In this document: positions 41,707-52,570 of the stretch, piece after piece
How the letters are laid out: every line of letters starts with the position of its first letter
How positions within the stretch are numbered: the first letter of the stretch is position 1
Source: Pectinophora gossypiella
Taxonomy: Eukaryota; Arthropoda; Insecta; Lepidoptera; Gelechiidae
DNA: 64,000 bases
Direction: 5' to 3'
Assembly (NCBI RefSeq): GCF_024362695.1
Contig: NC_065408.1
Location: 11,656,001 to 11,720,000 of the forward strand
The notes under the pieces: generated by a model
Database searches by the model: none
What the model was told of the DNA's origin: nothing
The model's input: only the letters and a program-made list of their open reading frames with translations
Made by a program: the position numbers and the translations under genes

Positions 41707-42166
41707 GAGCAATAAGGCCGCCTATTTGTAATGTTGCTGTTTTTTAAATGTTTTGTTTGTATGCAATAAAGTATATTTGATTTGATTCGATTAGTTGCTA
41801 ACACTATACTAGTTAAATATTCATAACTATATTGACTAAGTACTAGCTTTCTTTAAGTTATTGTGCGCGGCATGTCTTTTTAACCCTCTTTTCATCCCCT
41901 TACGGTATAAAAAGTAAGCTTTATTTTTTCGCGGGTCTCAAACTACTTCCATACCATAATTCAAAACAAAAAGATAACAGACAGCAAGACAGTAATTTTC
42001 GCACCCATATAATAATCATCATCTCCCCAGTTTGTTATATTAAGTTATCCTGTTTTTCACGGGGTCCTTTTACCTAACCTGAAGATTTGACAGGTCCGGT
42101 TTTTTACAGAAGCGACTGCCTGTCTGACCTTCCAACCCGCGAAGGGAAAACCAGCCCAATACAGAT
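41707..42166. repeat. Duplicated 460-bp composite block, copy 1
   Basis: It is nearly identical to 47992-48447, from GAGCAATAAGGCCGCC to ACCAGCCCAATACAGAT. It consists of a LINE 3' end (ATGCAATAAAGTATATTTGA), unclassified repeat sequence (CGCGGCATGTCTTTTTAACC) and the tail half of an inverted SINE-A. It differs mainly by a 4-bp indel and scattered substitutions. Confidence 0.85.
42000..42166 (-). mobile_element. SINE family A, 3' half (within duplicated block)
   Basis: It reads CATCATCTCC, CCTAACCTGAAGATTTGACA, GGTTTTTTACAGAAGCGACT and GCGAAGGGAAAACCAGCCC, then stops, while the copy at 48298-48656 continues through the tRNA-like head. Confidence 0.75.
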
Positions 42167-42336
42167 CAAAAAACTTCAATAAAGATATTTTCTTTTTTTT
42201 TATAAATAAAGATACTATTTACTACGAGTACACTACGAGGTCAATGAATGAGTACGACGTTTCATCGCTTTTATTCACGACGTCATGTACCACAGTACTT
42301 CAATATAAAAAAATCGTTTTGACGCTGCATAAAAAA

Positions 42337-42455
42337 CTTCTTCTATCGTGTGGGTTGTGAGGCGGATTACCAACCTCATTATCCCTGGTGTCCAGGGTTA
42401 CAATTGAGCCGCCAAAGACCCCTGACATGGCTCATGTAACGACTACGTACTAACT
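42337..42455 (-). mobile_element. SINE family B, 3' end
   Basis: It has CTTCTTCTATCGTGTGGGTT, ACCAACCTCATTATCCCTGG, TTGAGCCGCCAAAGACCCCT and CATGGCTCATGTAACGACTA. Confidence 0.75.
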
Positions 42456-43822
42456 ATAATTAAAAATGCATAAAAATAATTTGATTTGATTAGGTTTTCA
42501 AGTAGCTTTATATACAATGTGTGACGTGCCCAACGGCGCTTTTTGGCAATTTTTTACTATTTGTAGTGTGTCGAATGCAAGTTAAAAGTGACTGAGCTCT
42601 TCTGGTTGATTGGATCGAGTCAATACTCCAGCATTCACGAGTCCCGCGGCTGTTACACTCGGCCACGGGACTCGATACTATAAAGCCTTTTTACCATTTA
42701 AAATCTGGGAAAAACACAAGGTTTTTCTGTATTTAATATCAGTTACAAAGTTTTAGCGAAAAATATACAATTATATGTTAAAAATCATAATTAGAAAACA
42801 TAAACAGCCTGTTCCTAAACGTCCCACTACTGGGGTGTGATTATTTAAGATTAACCGGAGCGGGTGTGGAGCATATTCGGAGGAATATGCCACCACGCTG
42901 CTTCACTGCGGGGATAATTAGAAAAATAAAACGAACATGCATCATAACTGGGAGTAGGTACTGGGACGGTATGTTAAATAGATATTGGTACAATAGAAAT
43001 ATAACATGTCCAAAAGACATAAAAAAAGACATATGATACTATTAGCAGTGTATATTTTGTGTTATGATGATGATGATTTTCATATATATGTATAGACGTA
43101 TCGTATTGTGCGCATGGTAGTACCTCTAACCGGCATGTTGTGAATCGTACTGGATTAATCCTTATAAGAAATCGTACTTGCAAATAATTTTAAGTAAGTT
43201 TGAATTTTAAGTATGAATTTGTTTAAAGTTATCGTAAGATTTTTGACTAAGGGAACCATTCCTGTCATGCAAAGTTAAGAGCTGTAATTCTCGATTTAGC
43301 TTCAAGGCTAGGTTGATTAATTGATTCACCTACATCACAATTGTAACTTAATTGAAGCTGAATAACGGACTGGGGCAGGCTATTGCAGTCTTTTGCCGTT
43401 CTTATGAGGAAACAGAAATGTTTGTAGTATAAAACCTAGCATCCTCAACACAAAATCGTAGGTACTAGAAGTGTTATAATACAAGAATTGAGTGGTTTCC
43501 GTCTACAGTTTCCATTTTCTTTGAGCTCTTCAACGCAAATAATCTGTGTAAAATAATGTTCTTTATGTTTATGCCACGAAACCTGGCACGATGAAAACTT
43601 ACTGCAGATTGAAACGAGAAAAGCTGCGACTTACAATGAAATATTGCAGTTTACATCTCGTTCTTTTTAGTCATCTTGTTTCATTTTAGCGTAACGTACC
43701 TACTTATTTAGCTAACATACTAAACTCTAGTCCGGCATCACAATCAGGCAGTCACAAATTGTTATAAAATTGTTTAATAGTTAAATAACACTTGATATAA
43801 ATAATGGCAACATAGTGACCTC
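42456..43822. other. Intergenic with a LINE fragment
   Basis: 42800-42905 holds inverted LINE wording (CCTAAACGTCCCACTACTGG, GGGTGTGGAGCATATTCGGA, CCACCACGCTGCTTCACTGC). The rest is unique and AT-rich with no gene. Reverse frames at 42841-43183 overlap the LINE relic. Confidence 0.45.
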
Positions 43823-44173
43823 GATTCCTGCAGACACATCCTAATTTTATTTTAAGTTAAGTATACCTGTTGTTTTCTTATCCACCGAAAAGGAACGGGA
43901 CGAATGATTGACAACTGTTAATTTTAAAATGAATGAATAAACCGGGCGAATATAATAGGCATCTCGCTCATATGCATCCCGTTTGACGTGTGCTGTCAAC
44001 TTAATTCTGTCGGATTATTGGCCAGTATAAAAAATTGGAAGGGTACTTATTTTAAATTTCTGCCAAAAATTTACCTGTCGATTGGACGGGACGGGCGTCC
44101 CATTCTTTTTCAGTGGATAAGAAAATGACAGGTATAACTTAAAATAAAATTATATAAAGTGTCTACAGGAATC
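43823..44173. mobile_element. MITE family I, 351 bp
   Basis: Terminal inverted repeats: GATTCCTGCAGACAC at the left against the complement of GTGTCTACAGGAATC at the right. Pairing continues through CTAATTTTATTTTAAGTTA and TTTTCTTATCCACTGAAAA over about 70 bp. A second copy lies at 53121-53446. No coding frame. Confidence 0.8.
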
Positions 44174-44366
44174 AGCATCAGTCCGCGAAGATCCGTATAC
44201 TCTATGGCACCAGTATTTCTAACATCGGTTTCAAATTCAAATGGGGAATTCGAGAGATAGCCGGTGTGGTTAACAGGACGTCAGAAGAGACAACAAGGGA
44301 ACCAAGAGGACCGAAGACAACGTATGAGTACCTACTCGAACACTGTATGATAACAAGCTACACTCT

Positions 44367-44492
44367 CAACTGGGCACCCTCAGGGCTGTTGTCTTAAATT
44401 TTGTACCGGGTGAGAGCCCTCAGCGCTCCCAATTTGTCCGGCCAAGTATCTAATGCCATTTGCGGCAAATCTAAAATAAGTCACGTCAAAAA
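44367..44492 (+). mobile_element. Family E LINE-type 3' tail, extended form
   Basis: It has CAACTGGGCACCCTCAGGGC, GGTGAGAGCCCTCAGCGCTC, AAGTATCTAATGCCATTTGC and AATAAGTCACGTC plus an A-tract. Confidence 0.7.
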
Positions 44493-44790
44493 AATATCAG
44501 ATTACTTATTTGTATTGAAGAGCCAGATATAAATGTAAATTGGGCGGAGCTCAGATTATAGTTGTCTACGAACAACGACGGTAATCCGGGAACAAAAGAA
44601 GACAACTCGACTCAAACGGTCTGAGATTGTTCCGAGTCAGAAAGGATACCTACTTGGACATGTTTACGGGTAATTTATTCATCTCTACGTCTCGGCTTAT
44701 TTTTCTACATGTGTGGAATTAGAGGAAAAATGTGTTTTAACTGAATTTACAAAAGTAATTATTAGAAATATTGTCTGTTTCTTTTTGAAA

Positions 44791-45192
44791 GCCGTGGTAG
44801 CCTAGTTGGTAGAACGCTTGCCTTTCACTTTGAGGTCGCAGGTTCGAATCCAGCACAGGCCTCTAAACCAATGATTATCGAATTTGTTTTTACCGACTTC
44901 AAAAAAGGAGGAGGTTCTCAATTCGACCGTATTTTTTTTTATTTTATTTTTTTCGAATTCATATTTGAATCATAAATGATTATCACGTGCTCAGCGGTGA
45001 ATGAAAACATCGAGGACACCCACAATCCCGAGAAATGCATTTTCGGATGTATGTGATTTAACCTGTATAGGGCTGGTTTTCCCTTCGCGGGTTGGAAAGT
45101 CAGACAGGCAGACGCTTCTGTAAAAAACCGGACCTGTCAAATCTTCAGGTTAGGTAAGCGGACTCTGAGAAAAACTGAATAATGCTAATAAT
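44791..45192 (+). mobile_element. SINE family A, full length, with a nested tail insertion
   Basis: The tRNA-like head GCCGTGGTAGCCTAGTTGGT and GGTCGCAGGTTCGAATCC are followed by the family body and the AATGCTAATAATACT tail. At about 44891-44945 it is split by ACCGACTTCAAAAAAGGAGG, AGGTTCTCAATTCGACCG and a T-run, a widespread insect retroelement 3' end. Confidence 0.8.
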
Positions 45193-45439
45193 ACTAATTA
45201 TAATGGTCTGTTATTTTTTATGTTAATTGCCTTGTTTTTATCGCTCTCGCATCGGACTTTACAGCCATTTTAAAAGCTGCCACAGAAACGCTGTATGAAT
45301 CATCTGATAAAGGTGTAAAGGCCTGAGATGATGCCTTGAAAAAAGCAACATTACAATAAGTGTGTTTTAAGATGAATTTATTCTCCTCTCCATAAATCCA
45401 TGTTTACGTACCTATCCAGTACCTAAATATACATTATAT

Positions 45440-45490
45440 AGACTCACGCCTACTTCCCACCGGGGTAAGTAAAGTCTGTGGAATACCTGG
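45440..45490 (+). mobile_element. Family D short fragment
   Basis: It has ATATAGACTCACGCCTACTT and CCCACCGGGGTAAGTAAAG. Confidence 0.45.
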
Positions 45491-45879
45491 TACCTAAAAA
45501 AACAAAGAAAACATCTAAATTATTCAAACACGAGCATATCCTGAAAATAATTGTCAATAAGTAAAGGTTTTCTCCTGGTCTCTACACTAGTCACTATAGA
45601 TTGAATATTACAAGACAGTGTAGGTATATAAAAGAGGCTCGTGGAAAATCTTACAAAACCTAAACAATGAGCAGGCTCCGCTGAACATTATGGCGTAACA
45701 ACATTTCATGGAACACTGAAACGTAACTTCAGACTTTCAGACGTACCTACCTGCGCCAGCGAATCATTAAAAGTTACAAAGAACGGGGAAAACATGTGTT
45801 GGAGTTACAAAGTGTATCGTAATATCTGACTGAACGTCTCAAACTTGTTTCAGAATTATATATATCCAGAAGTATTTTT

Positions 45880-46035
45880 TTTTTATCGTGGTTCGAACAC
45901 CGGTACGGGACTTGCTAAATGGATACGGCTCACCAACACATTGGTCTAACAGCAAGCTCGGTGAGGTGTTGGTACTTAGTTTATCTTGCGATGGATGTAA
46001 CTCTGACTACCCCAATTGAGATATACTCGTGATTT
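45880..46035 (+). mobile_element. Family P repeat, longest copy
   Basis: It has ATCGTGGTTCGAACACCGG (box-B-like), GGATACGGCTCACCAACACA, TTGGTCTAACAGCAAGCTCG, GATGGATGTAACTCTGACTA and CCCCAATTGAGATATACTCG. Confidence 0.6.
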
Positions 46036-46117
46036 TTTAAACAGAAACACGTAGAATCAGACAGCAATAACCGGAATGAGGAATTAAGTTGATGGACCGT
46101 TATATGGGCCGTGGACT

Positions 46118-46206
46118 TCCCGGCCAAGTAGTTAATACCCGGCCAAGTATTAACTACCTACTAAGTTGGCAATAATGCCATCTGTAGCAAATCTATAATA
46201 AATAAC
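46118..46206 (+). mobile_element. Family E tail, internally duplicated
   Basis: It has GGCCAAGTAGTTAATACC, then CGGCCAAGTATTAACTACC, then AATGCCATCTGTAGCAAATC and TATAATAAATAACC. Confidence 0.5.
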
Positions 46207-46237
46207 CTCTAAAACGAAAAAGCCGATGGACTAGGGT

Positions 46238-46400
46238 TTAAAAAAGGGCACATTGGAGCAATTCATCCAAAAAAGCAATAATGCTAATTGACGTTTCTTG
46301 ACATTACGCACTTACTTTTAAGTATATGCGCAACTGTCAAATTTCAATACCTATTGTTTATTGTGGATGAATGTCCTCAATGTAGTTCTTCTTATACCCA
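46238..46400. mobile_element. MITE family G
   Basis: The left arm AAAAAAGGGCACATTGGAGC, AATTCATCCAAAAAAGCAAT pairs with the right arm GTCAAATTTCAATACC, TGGATGAATGTCCTCAATGT. The centre holds AAGTATATGCGCAAC. Confidence 0.7.
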
Positions 46401-46406
46401 CTGGTC

Positions 46407-47066
46407 GGTTAAAAGGCTACATTGAAGCAATTTATTTCATAAATTAATACTGCTACTTGACGTTGACATAGCCCACTTAGTTTTATACAGAGTGTTAGTG
46501 ACATCGTAACGAATACTGAGGGGGATGATTCAGATCATGATTCTGAGTTGATATCAAGTGGAATTTTCCGTCGCAAAATTCATGTTTTTTTTTAGTTTTT
46601 TAAAATTATTTTCAAATCTATACTTTTGCGATGAAAAATTCCACTTGATATTAACTCAGAATAATCAGCTGTTTCATCCCCCTCAGTATTCGTTACGATG
46701 TTACTTACACCCCGCACAAGTACATACTGTACCCATACAAGTAGGTATGGGTGTTAGTGACACCGTAACGAATACTGAGGGGGATGATTCAGACCATGAT
46801 TCTGAGTTGATATCAAGTGGAATTTTCAGTCGGAAAATTCATGAAAATTTTTGTTTTTCTTTTTATTATTTTCTGTTCCATACTTTTGCGACGGAAAATT
46901 CCACTTCATATCATCTCAGATTCATGGTCTCAATCATCCCTCAAAGTTTTCGTCACGACGTCACTAGCACCCTGTATATGCGCAAATGTCAAATTGCAAT
47001 ATTGCTTTTTAGTTTTAATTGCTTCAATGTGGCCGATGGGAGTTAAAAGGCCACATAAGCAATTCA
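46407..47066. mobile_element. MITE family G split by a dimeric MITE-F
   Basis: The left arm is GGTTAAAAGGCTACATTGAA and the right part resumes after 46974 with TATATGCGCAAATGTCAAAT, TGCTTCAATGTGGCC and a trailing further half-copy. The insertion site TATA is the centre of the unbroken copies. Confidence 0.75.
46488..46974. mobile_element. MITE family F, dimeric full copy (487 bp) with TATA target duplication
   Basis: It starts CAGAGTGTTAGTGACATCGT and ends CGTCACTAGCACCCTG, flanked by TATA at 46484-46487 and 46975-46978. It contains two foldback units joined at about 46712-46755 (CACCCCGCACAAGTACATAC, ATGGGTGTTAGTGACACCG). The 162-codon frame at 46558-47046 is a by-product of this palindromic structure. 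Confidence 0.85.
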
Positions 47067-47991
47067 TCTAAAAATGCAAAATTGCTTTCTTAACCCCTGT
47101 GATCATCATACAGTACATCGTATCCATTTAAAAAGTCCGTAAACATCAAAATTAGCTGTTAGTTTTCTTTTGATTTTTGTGACTCGTCCCATCACTTTAT
47201 AACTTTGCTTAACAGAAAATGTGTCAGGTTAGGTAAAATAAATTCGGAAGCATTTGTAAAGTACACGAAGTTAGCTAGCTTAGTACAGTCAAAACATTTT
47301 GTATACTTACCTACAGTACTGTTGAAAAAAAAATGTTCCGTTAGAAATAATATTCTTGCTGCCGAACATTCTGATAATTAAATAAGTATTTTTACTCTAA
47401 TGTAATAAGGATCATATTAGTTATATTTATTAAGATGGTAATCAAAGAGGAAAATGAATTAATTAGCTAATGCAGTATAAAAGTGAGCTAAGACATGGGA
47501 GATACGATGAACGTGTCAGAAGCAATCACGACGTCCAAAGAGCCTCGCTAATTACTTTACTTAGAGCACACCTCCACTGCAAGTTGTACTAACGAACTAT
47601 AAGTATACTAAATAGTTGTTCGGGGTATGACACATACTATGTACAAGACCTAAATATAACATTCAGTATTACTCAAAAAAGTTTTAGTCTAATCTAAACG
47701 AATGAACGAGGAGCGGTTAGGTAATATTTTATTTTGTCCTTTTCTGTTTCAGTGTCATATTGTAAATAAATACCTAAGTTCAGGATATACCTGGGCCTCA
47801 CTATATTGCACACCCAAATACAGAACAGGTATCTACAAGAAAAAACTAAAAAACAAAGTACGCAAAAACGGCTTTATCGCTAAATTCGATCTCTTCCAGA
47901 CAACCTACGTACCTACGGGAGGTACTCGAAAATCAATAATTTATCCACCAAATCGCAATAGAGCTTAGTCACGGTATATCTATTTGCTTCA
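47067..47991. other. Intergenic, no gene seen
   Basis: AT-rich. The frame 47702-47968 (MNEERLGN) has no family resemblance. No repeat recognised. Confidence 0.45.
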
Positions 47992-48447
47992 GAGCAATAA
48001 GGCCGCCCATTTGTAATGTTGCTGTTTTTTAAATGTTTTGTTTGTATGCAATAAAGTATATTTGATTTGATTCGATTAGTTGCTAACACTATACTAGTTA
48101 TTCATTACTATATTGAGTAAGTACTAGCTTTCTTTAAGTTATTGTGCGCGGCATGTCTTTTTAACCCTCTTTTCATCCCCTTACGGTATAAAAAGTAAGC
48201 TTTATTTTTTCGCGGGTCTCAAACTACCTCCATACCATAATTTAAAACAAAAAGATAACAGACAGCAAGACAGTAATTTTCGCACCCATATAATAATCAT
48301 CATCTCCTCAGTTTGTTATATTAAGTTATCCTGTTTTTCACGGGGTCCGCTTACTTAACCTGAAAATTTGACGGGTCCGGATTTTTACAGAAGCGACTGC
48401 CTGTCTCACCTTCCAACCCGCGAAGGGAAAACCAGCCCAATACAGAT
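47992..48447. repeat. Duplicated composite block, copy 2
   Basis: The partner of 41707-42166. Here the inverted SINE-A continues past the end of the shared block, so this copy looks closer to the source arrangement. Confidence 0.85.
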
Positions 48448-48656
48448 TAGGTCACATACCTCCGAAATACATTTCTCGGGAATGTGGGTTTCCTCACGAT
48501 GTTTTCCTTCACCGCTGAGCACGTGATTATCATTTATGATCCAAACATGAATTTGAAAACAAATTTAAAAATCATTGGTTTAGGCCTATGCTGGGATTCG
48601 AACCTGCGACCTCAAATTGAGAGTCAAGCGTTCTACCAACTGGGCTACCACGGCTA
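48298..48656 (-). mobile_element. SINE family A, full length
   Basis: On the reverse strand it runs from the tRNA-like head (complement of CAACTGGGCTACCACGGCT at 48638-48656, box B complement GGGATTCGAACCTGCGACCT) to the CATCATCTCC tail. The 66-codon forward frame over it is not a gene. Confidence 0.8.
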
Positions 48657-49033
48657 CATGCATAATAATAATAGTATAGATTAATATCTTGGCTTGTCTA
48701 TATCTGCTAGCTTTCCCATCGCAACCTCTACACTCCACCCTATCTCGTCTCTATACTAGCAACGAAAATAGCAGGGGCGTCGCTTATTGCATTAACTGCT
48801 GATTTACCTCTCCTAAGACCCCTCATCCAGCCATACTAATTGACTTTTGTAATACATGCAGTCGACGGTGTAATCTAATCACGATTACATCCAACGAACA
48901 CTTGAGATGTTCTAAATGAAATGGAATGTTCGAGAAATTTGCTGCTTACTATTGAGTCATTAACAAAACACGTATAATTGGGTCGTGTACTAGATTCAAG
49001 ATGAATTATAAAATTCTTTTTACTAAATAAAGA

Positions 49034-49310
49034 CAGATGTAAAACTAACGAAAAACTTTTTTGTTCTATTTAACTTAAGTATTTATGAATTTTAATCAAG
49101 ACAAACGTAATAAATAAGTTCGACCTTTTATCACGTTTTCTATGACGTCACAGTGTGCTTTATCATGCAAATTCCATATTAATTTTGTGTTTTGACGTTT
49201 AATAATCAGGCCAAGTAGTTAATGCCACCTGCGGCAAATCTACAATAAGTCACGACAAAAAAAAGATGTTTAATAAAAGTAACTGATTTGAGTCGTTGGA
49301 AACTAGCCTA
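49034..49310 (-). mobile_element. MITE family J, interrupted by family E
   Basis: Reverse of 12319-12512: AAAACTTTTTTGTTCTATTT, ACCTTTTATCACGTTTTCTA, TGACGTCACAGTGTGC, GTTTTGACGTT, then after the insertion AAAAGTAACTGATTTGAGTC and AAACTAGCCTA. Confidence 0.7.
49206..49267 (+). mobile_element. Family E tail, nested, with 9-bp target duplication
   Basis: GCCAAGTAGTTAATGCCACC, TGCGGCAAATCTACAATAAG and an A-tract, bounded by GTTTAATAA at 49197-49205 and 49268-49276. Confidence 0.75.
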
Positions 49311-49472
49311 TTATATAACTCGAGTTCGTAATTGGTAAAGGCAGAGTACCTGTTAAGTTATTGGAGGACAATTTGCCACTTTGATATTTTAGTTTAAAGA
49401 TTCTTCTAAGTGTCGACACACAGTCGTATTATTAAACGATTCACCGACGTTTTTACACTACTGTGTCACCAC

Positions 49473-49504
49473 GCGGTGTGACGAACTACTGTTCGTCACA
49501 CCGC
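49473..49504. repeat. Perfect 14-bp stem, 4-nt loop hairpin
   Basis: GCGGTGTGACGAAC at 49473-49486 pairs exactly with GTTCGTCACACCGC at 49491-49504. Context and partner unknown. Confidence 0.8.
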
Positions 49505-49583
49505 ACATTTTCTTGCACGCAATTTTTTAAAGTAAGTTCTTCATGTTCGATAAGTGATTTATTATTAATTACTCCACTTGGGG

Positions 49584-49766
49584 CAGTAAGATGATCTGTA
49601 CTTCGGTAGGCACGTTAAACTGTTGGTCCCAGTTACTACTTACCGATGTAAGTATTCAGTCATGTCAGGGGCTTTTGGCGGCTCAATACCAACCTCATCA
49701 ACCCTGACACCAGGGTTTATGAGGTTGGTAATCCACCTCATAACCCACACGATAAGACTTGGGACA
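49584..49766 (+). mobile_element. SINE family B, 5' truncated
   Basis: It has AAGATGATCTGTACTTCGGT, GGTCCCAGTTACTACTTACC, then a rearranged part in which AACCTCATCAACCCTGACAC and CAGGGTTTATGAGGTTGGTA form a local inverted repeat, and CACCTCATAACCCACACGAT. Confidence 0.7.
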
Positions 49767-50186
49767 TTCCATGTCTGTCTTTTGTCACTGACGGACCATA
49801 ATATGCCACTAATACCTAACTAAATTGGACATCCCTACAATTGCAAAGAAATAAAGCAGGTCAGTAAAAGAAAATGAATAGATTAATTACGATAACAATA
49901 TTGAAGGTTTAATCCCCGATATATTAGTCCGGTGGTAATACAAAGAGTGTCGGGTGGCGGACTGTGCTCAATGTCGTGAGTAAGCCGGGATAAGCCCTAA
50001 TTTTCTACCCTGCCCGATTTACGTGCCAGCCGCGCGATAAAATTCACTGCGCCTACCAGTAAAGACAAAATTTAATATTCTAAATATTATGGACAGATTA
50101 GGAGGTTTATAAGGGACCAGTGCTTACACACAAACACACATAGATACCCAAAACTGTACATTTATTTAAGCAGGGAATTAGGATAA

Positions 50187-50360
50187 ATATACATTATTTT
50201 TATTATTAACAGTCCTCGATGTATCACTGCAGGGCAAAGGCCTCTCTTCCCTTCTTCCACTCCTCCCTGTCCCCAGATTGTTCGTGCCACCGTTGCAAAA
50301 AGCGGTCTAACTCGTCGCGCCATCTTTTTGTGGCCTTTCCCCCGACATCTGGCAGCATTT
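50187..50360 (-). mobile_element. LINE 3' region, inverted
   Basis: It has ATCACTGCAGGGCAAAGGCC, TTCTTCCACTCCTCCCTGTC, GATTGTTCGTGCCACCGTTG, AAGCGGTCTAACTCGTCGCG and CCATCTTTTTGTGG. This is familiar lepidopteran LINE wording. Confidence 0.6.
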
Positions 50361-50458
50361 GCAGGACATGATCATATAAAATAATAATGATTTTAAAATT
50401 AATGACTATATACCTAAGTAAAATAAGAAAGTAGGGTTATTCCACAAACCATAAAGGT

Positions 50459-50622
50459 GTATCTCATTATTTAGACCTCAAGGCAAAATGAATTTAAGTC
50501 CATCATAGATACCCTTCGTAAACTACGGCGGCTTCTATTATTTCCTCTTTTATGCGAAATAATCATTTATATATATGATGGACTTAAATTCATTTTGCCT
50601 TGAGGTCTAAATAATGAGATAC
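50459..50622. repeat. Perfect inverted repeat, 49-bp arms, 66-nt loop
   Basis: Bases 50459-50507 (starting GTATCTCATTATTTAGACCT) are exactly complementary to 50574-50622. The loop is unrelated AT-rich sequence. The structure has the size of a small MITE, but no target duplication is evident. Confidence 0.9.
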
Positions 50623-52339
50623 AACTAGCAAACGGTCGCTGTGTGCGAATTTTAATACCATCATTTCATAAAATTTAAACACGAGACGAAATTAATTACT
50701 CACGAATTTGTTGCCGAAATATTAGAAAGTTTGGATGTTTAATAACATAAAGTCACAATGGGTATTGAGGGGTAGCAGCAGTGCTTTTATCCCGCGGAAA
50801 ACGAGCTCAAAACTATTGAAATTCTGAATTTTAGTTTCAAAAGGGTTTTTGAGAGCCCACCCTGATAATATACGCATTACGTCCCTCCACCCGCAATCTC
50901 TTCCACTCGGAATAACTACGAATTTGTCCTACTTGGATCGGTGACGGTTAAATTATCTGGCTACTATGGTCGTATAAGTTGTTATGCCTTATTTGCTACG
51001 CCCTGTTTGCTTTTATGGTTGCCTGGTAGTTTTATAATAAACGCTATTGGTAAAATATATGTAATTGATGGCTTCTGACCTAAACACGTAGAGCCTAAAC
51101 ATGAATGAAAAAAATTGCAAACTTAACTACATTAGATTACTTTTTTCGATTACGTCACACGTCAACACGTTTTTTTCAACACGTCAAATATAAATGACTA
51201 CTGCTCCCTTCCACTTTTCCTTTATAATAACATATTAAAAACATCTACCATCGTTAAACGTTTTCAAACATGTCAGCTGAATTTTACTTACGGCTATATA
51301 TGAATATAAGTCAGTTACAATGAGCACTGATGAATAATTTGAGGGGGATTTACATATAATTCCATAAATCTTCGCTCCCAAGGGCTGGTTGGAACAAACT
51401 TACTCCGTACAGGGAGCACGTGACTAGATAGCCAAACAAAATCTATCCCAGTTGTTCCCGACAGATAGGGCTTTAGACGTTTAGTTTTGGTTACGGAGAA
51501 AATTAACTTTAAAGTCAAAAAAGTTACAAGTCTTTTACTTGTTATTCTTTGTGTAATTACTTAGTAAAAGTTAATTTAAACGAATTGAAAAACTTGTGGG
51601 TGATTCAAGATGTTATTTGACGATTTCTCTGGCAGACTTTTCTTGTAGTCACGACTATTTGCCACTGTATTGACGAAATCATGTCAATGTCTATGTGTAT
51701 TTTATTTTAATTCTAGTCTTGCCAGTGAAATCAACGAATAATTTAATTTTGCAGAATCATCAAGTAGTCTATACAGAAAGTAGAGATAACAATGAGGAAA
51801 GATAAGTACATTATAATAGGAAAGGCAATTTCTTTAATAAGTTCGAAATATAAACCAGGCTGGAACATTGACACGAAACAGGTTTCTTTTTCTGAATTTT
51901 TATAGATGAGAATACGGCCTTACGCACATCTACAAGTCACGTAAAAAGACCCACTGCTGAGAAAGGGTTTCAATTTTATCAATTCATTTTGTTTCGTTTG
52001 AAGACCTTGTGTGAACCAACTAATCCCTTCGGGACCGACAGGCGTTAAGGTCTTAGCGATAACAAATTCGATAGCGAAAACACATAAGGCTGTATGTGTG
52101 TGTTTATATATTTACTTACCGTTAAAAAGTAACGCGTATATATAGAATTATGAAACTAATACTAATACATAGTCCTACGAGTAGGACTTCGAGCTCCATG
52201 TCATCTCGTGTAGGTACCTACGTATAGTAAGTAATCTGTGTTAGTTATATGGAAGTTCCTACACCTGAGCTACTTTACATGTTTCACTTGGACTTATCAA
52301 TTATATTACTAGTAAGTGAATGATATTTCGAGCTCAATA
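50623..52339. other. Intergenic, no gene or repeat recognised
   Basis: AT-rich unique sequence. The reverse frame 51315-51518 has no family resemblance. Confidence 0.5.
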
Positions 52340-52570
52340 CAATACAATACAAATACACTTTATTTTTTATTTTTTTTGTAAGCTTGCAATTTTACTAACA
52401 AATATGGATGTAATCAATGTGGATGAGTCCGAAATAAATGATTATTATTATTATTATTATTGTATGTCTTTTTCATATCTCGGGCCTATGGAGGCCCGTA
52501 AAAAAAATAATTACAAAAAGACTCTTAACTAAGTAAATGGCAAATGGCGGCCTTATCGCTTAAAGCGATT
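52340..52570 (-). mobile_element. Non-LTR retroelement 3' end, inverted
   Basis: It has AATACAATACAATACAAATA, CACTTTATTTTTTA, and later AATGGCGGCCTTATCGCTTA, the inverse of GAGCAATAAGGCCGCC ... CAATAAAGTATATTTG seen at 41707 and 47992. It includes a TTA microsatellite at about 52440-52461. Confidence 0.55.

Noticed and set aside
46558..47046. Open frame of 162 codons, the longest in the window
   Set aside because: It lies almost wholly inside the dimeric MITE-F (46488-46974). The frame is a by-product of the palindromic AT-rich repeat and has no protein character.
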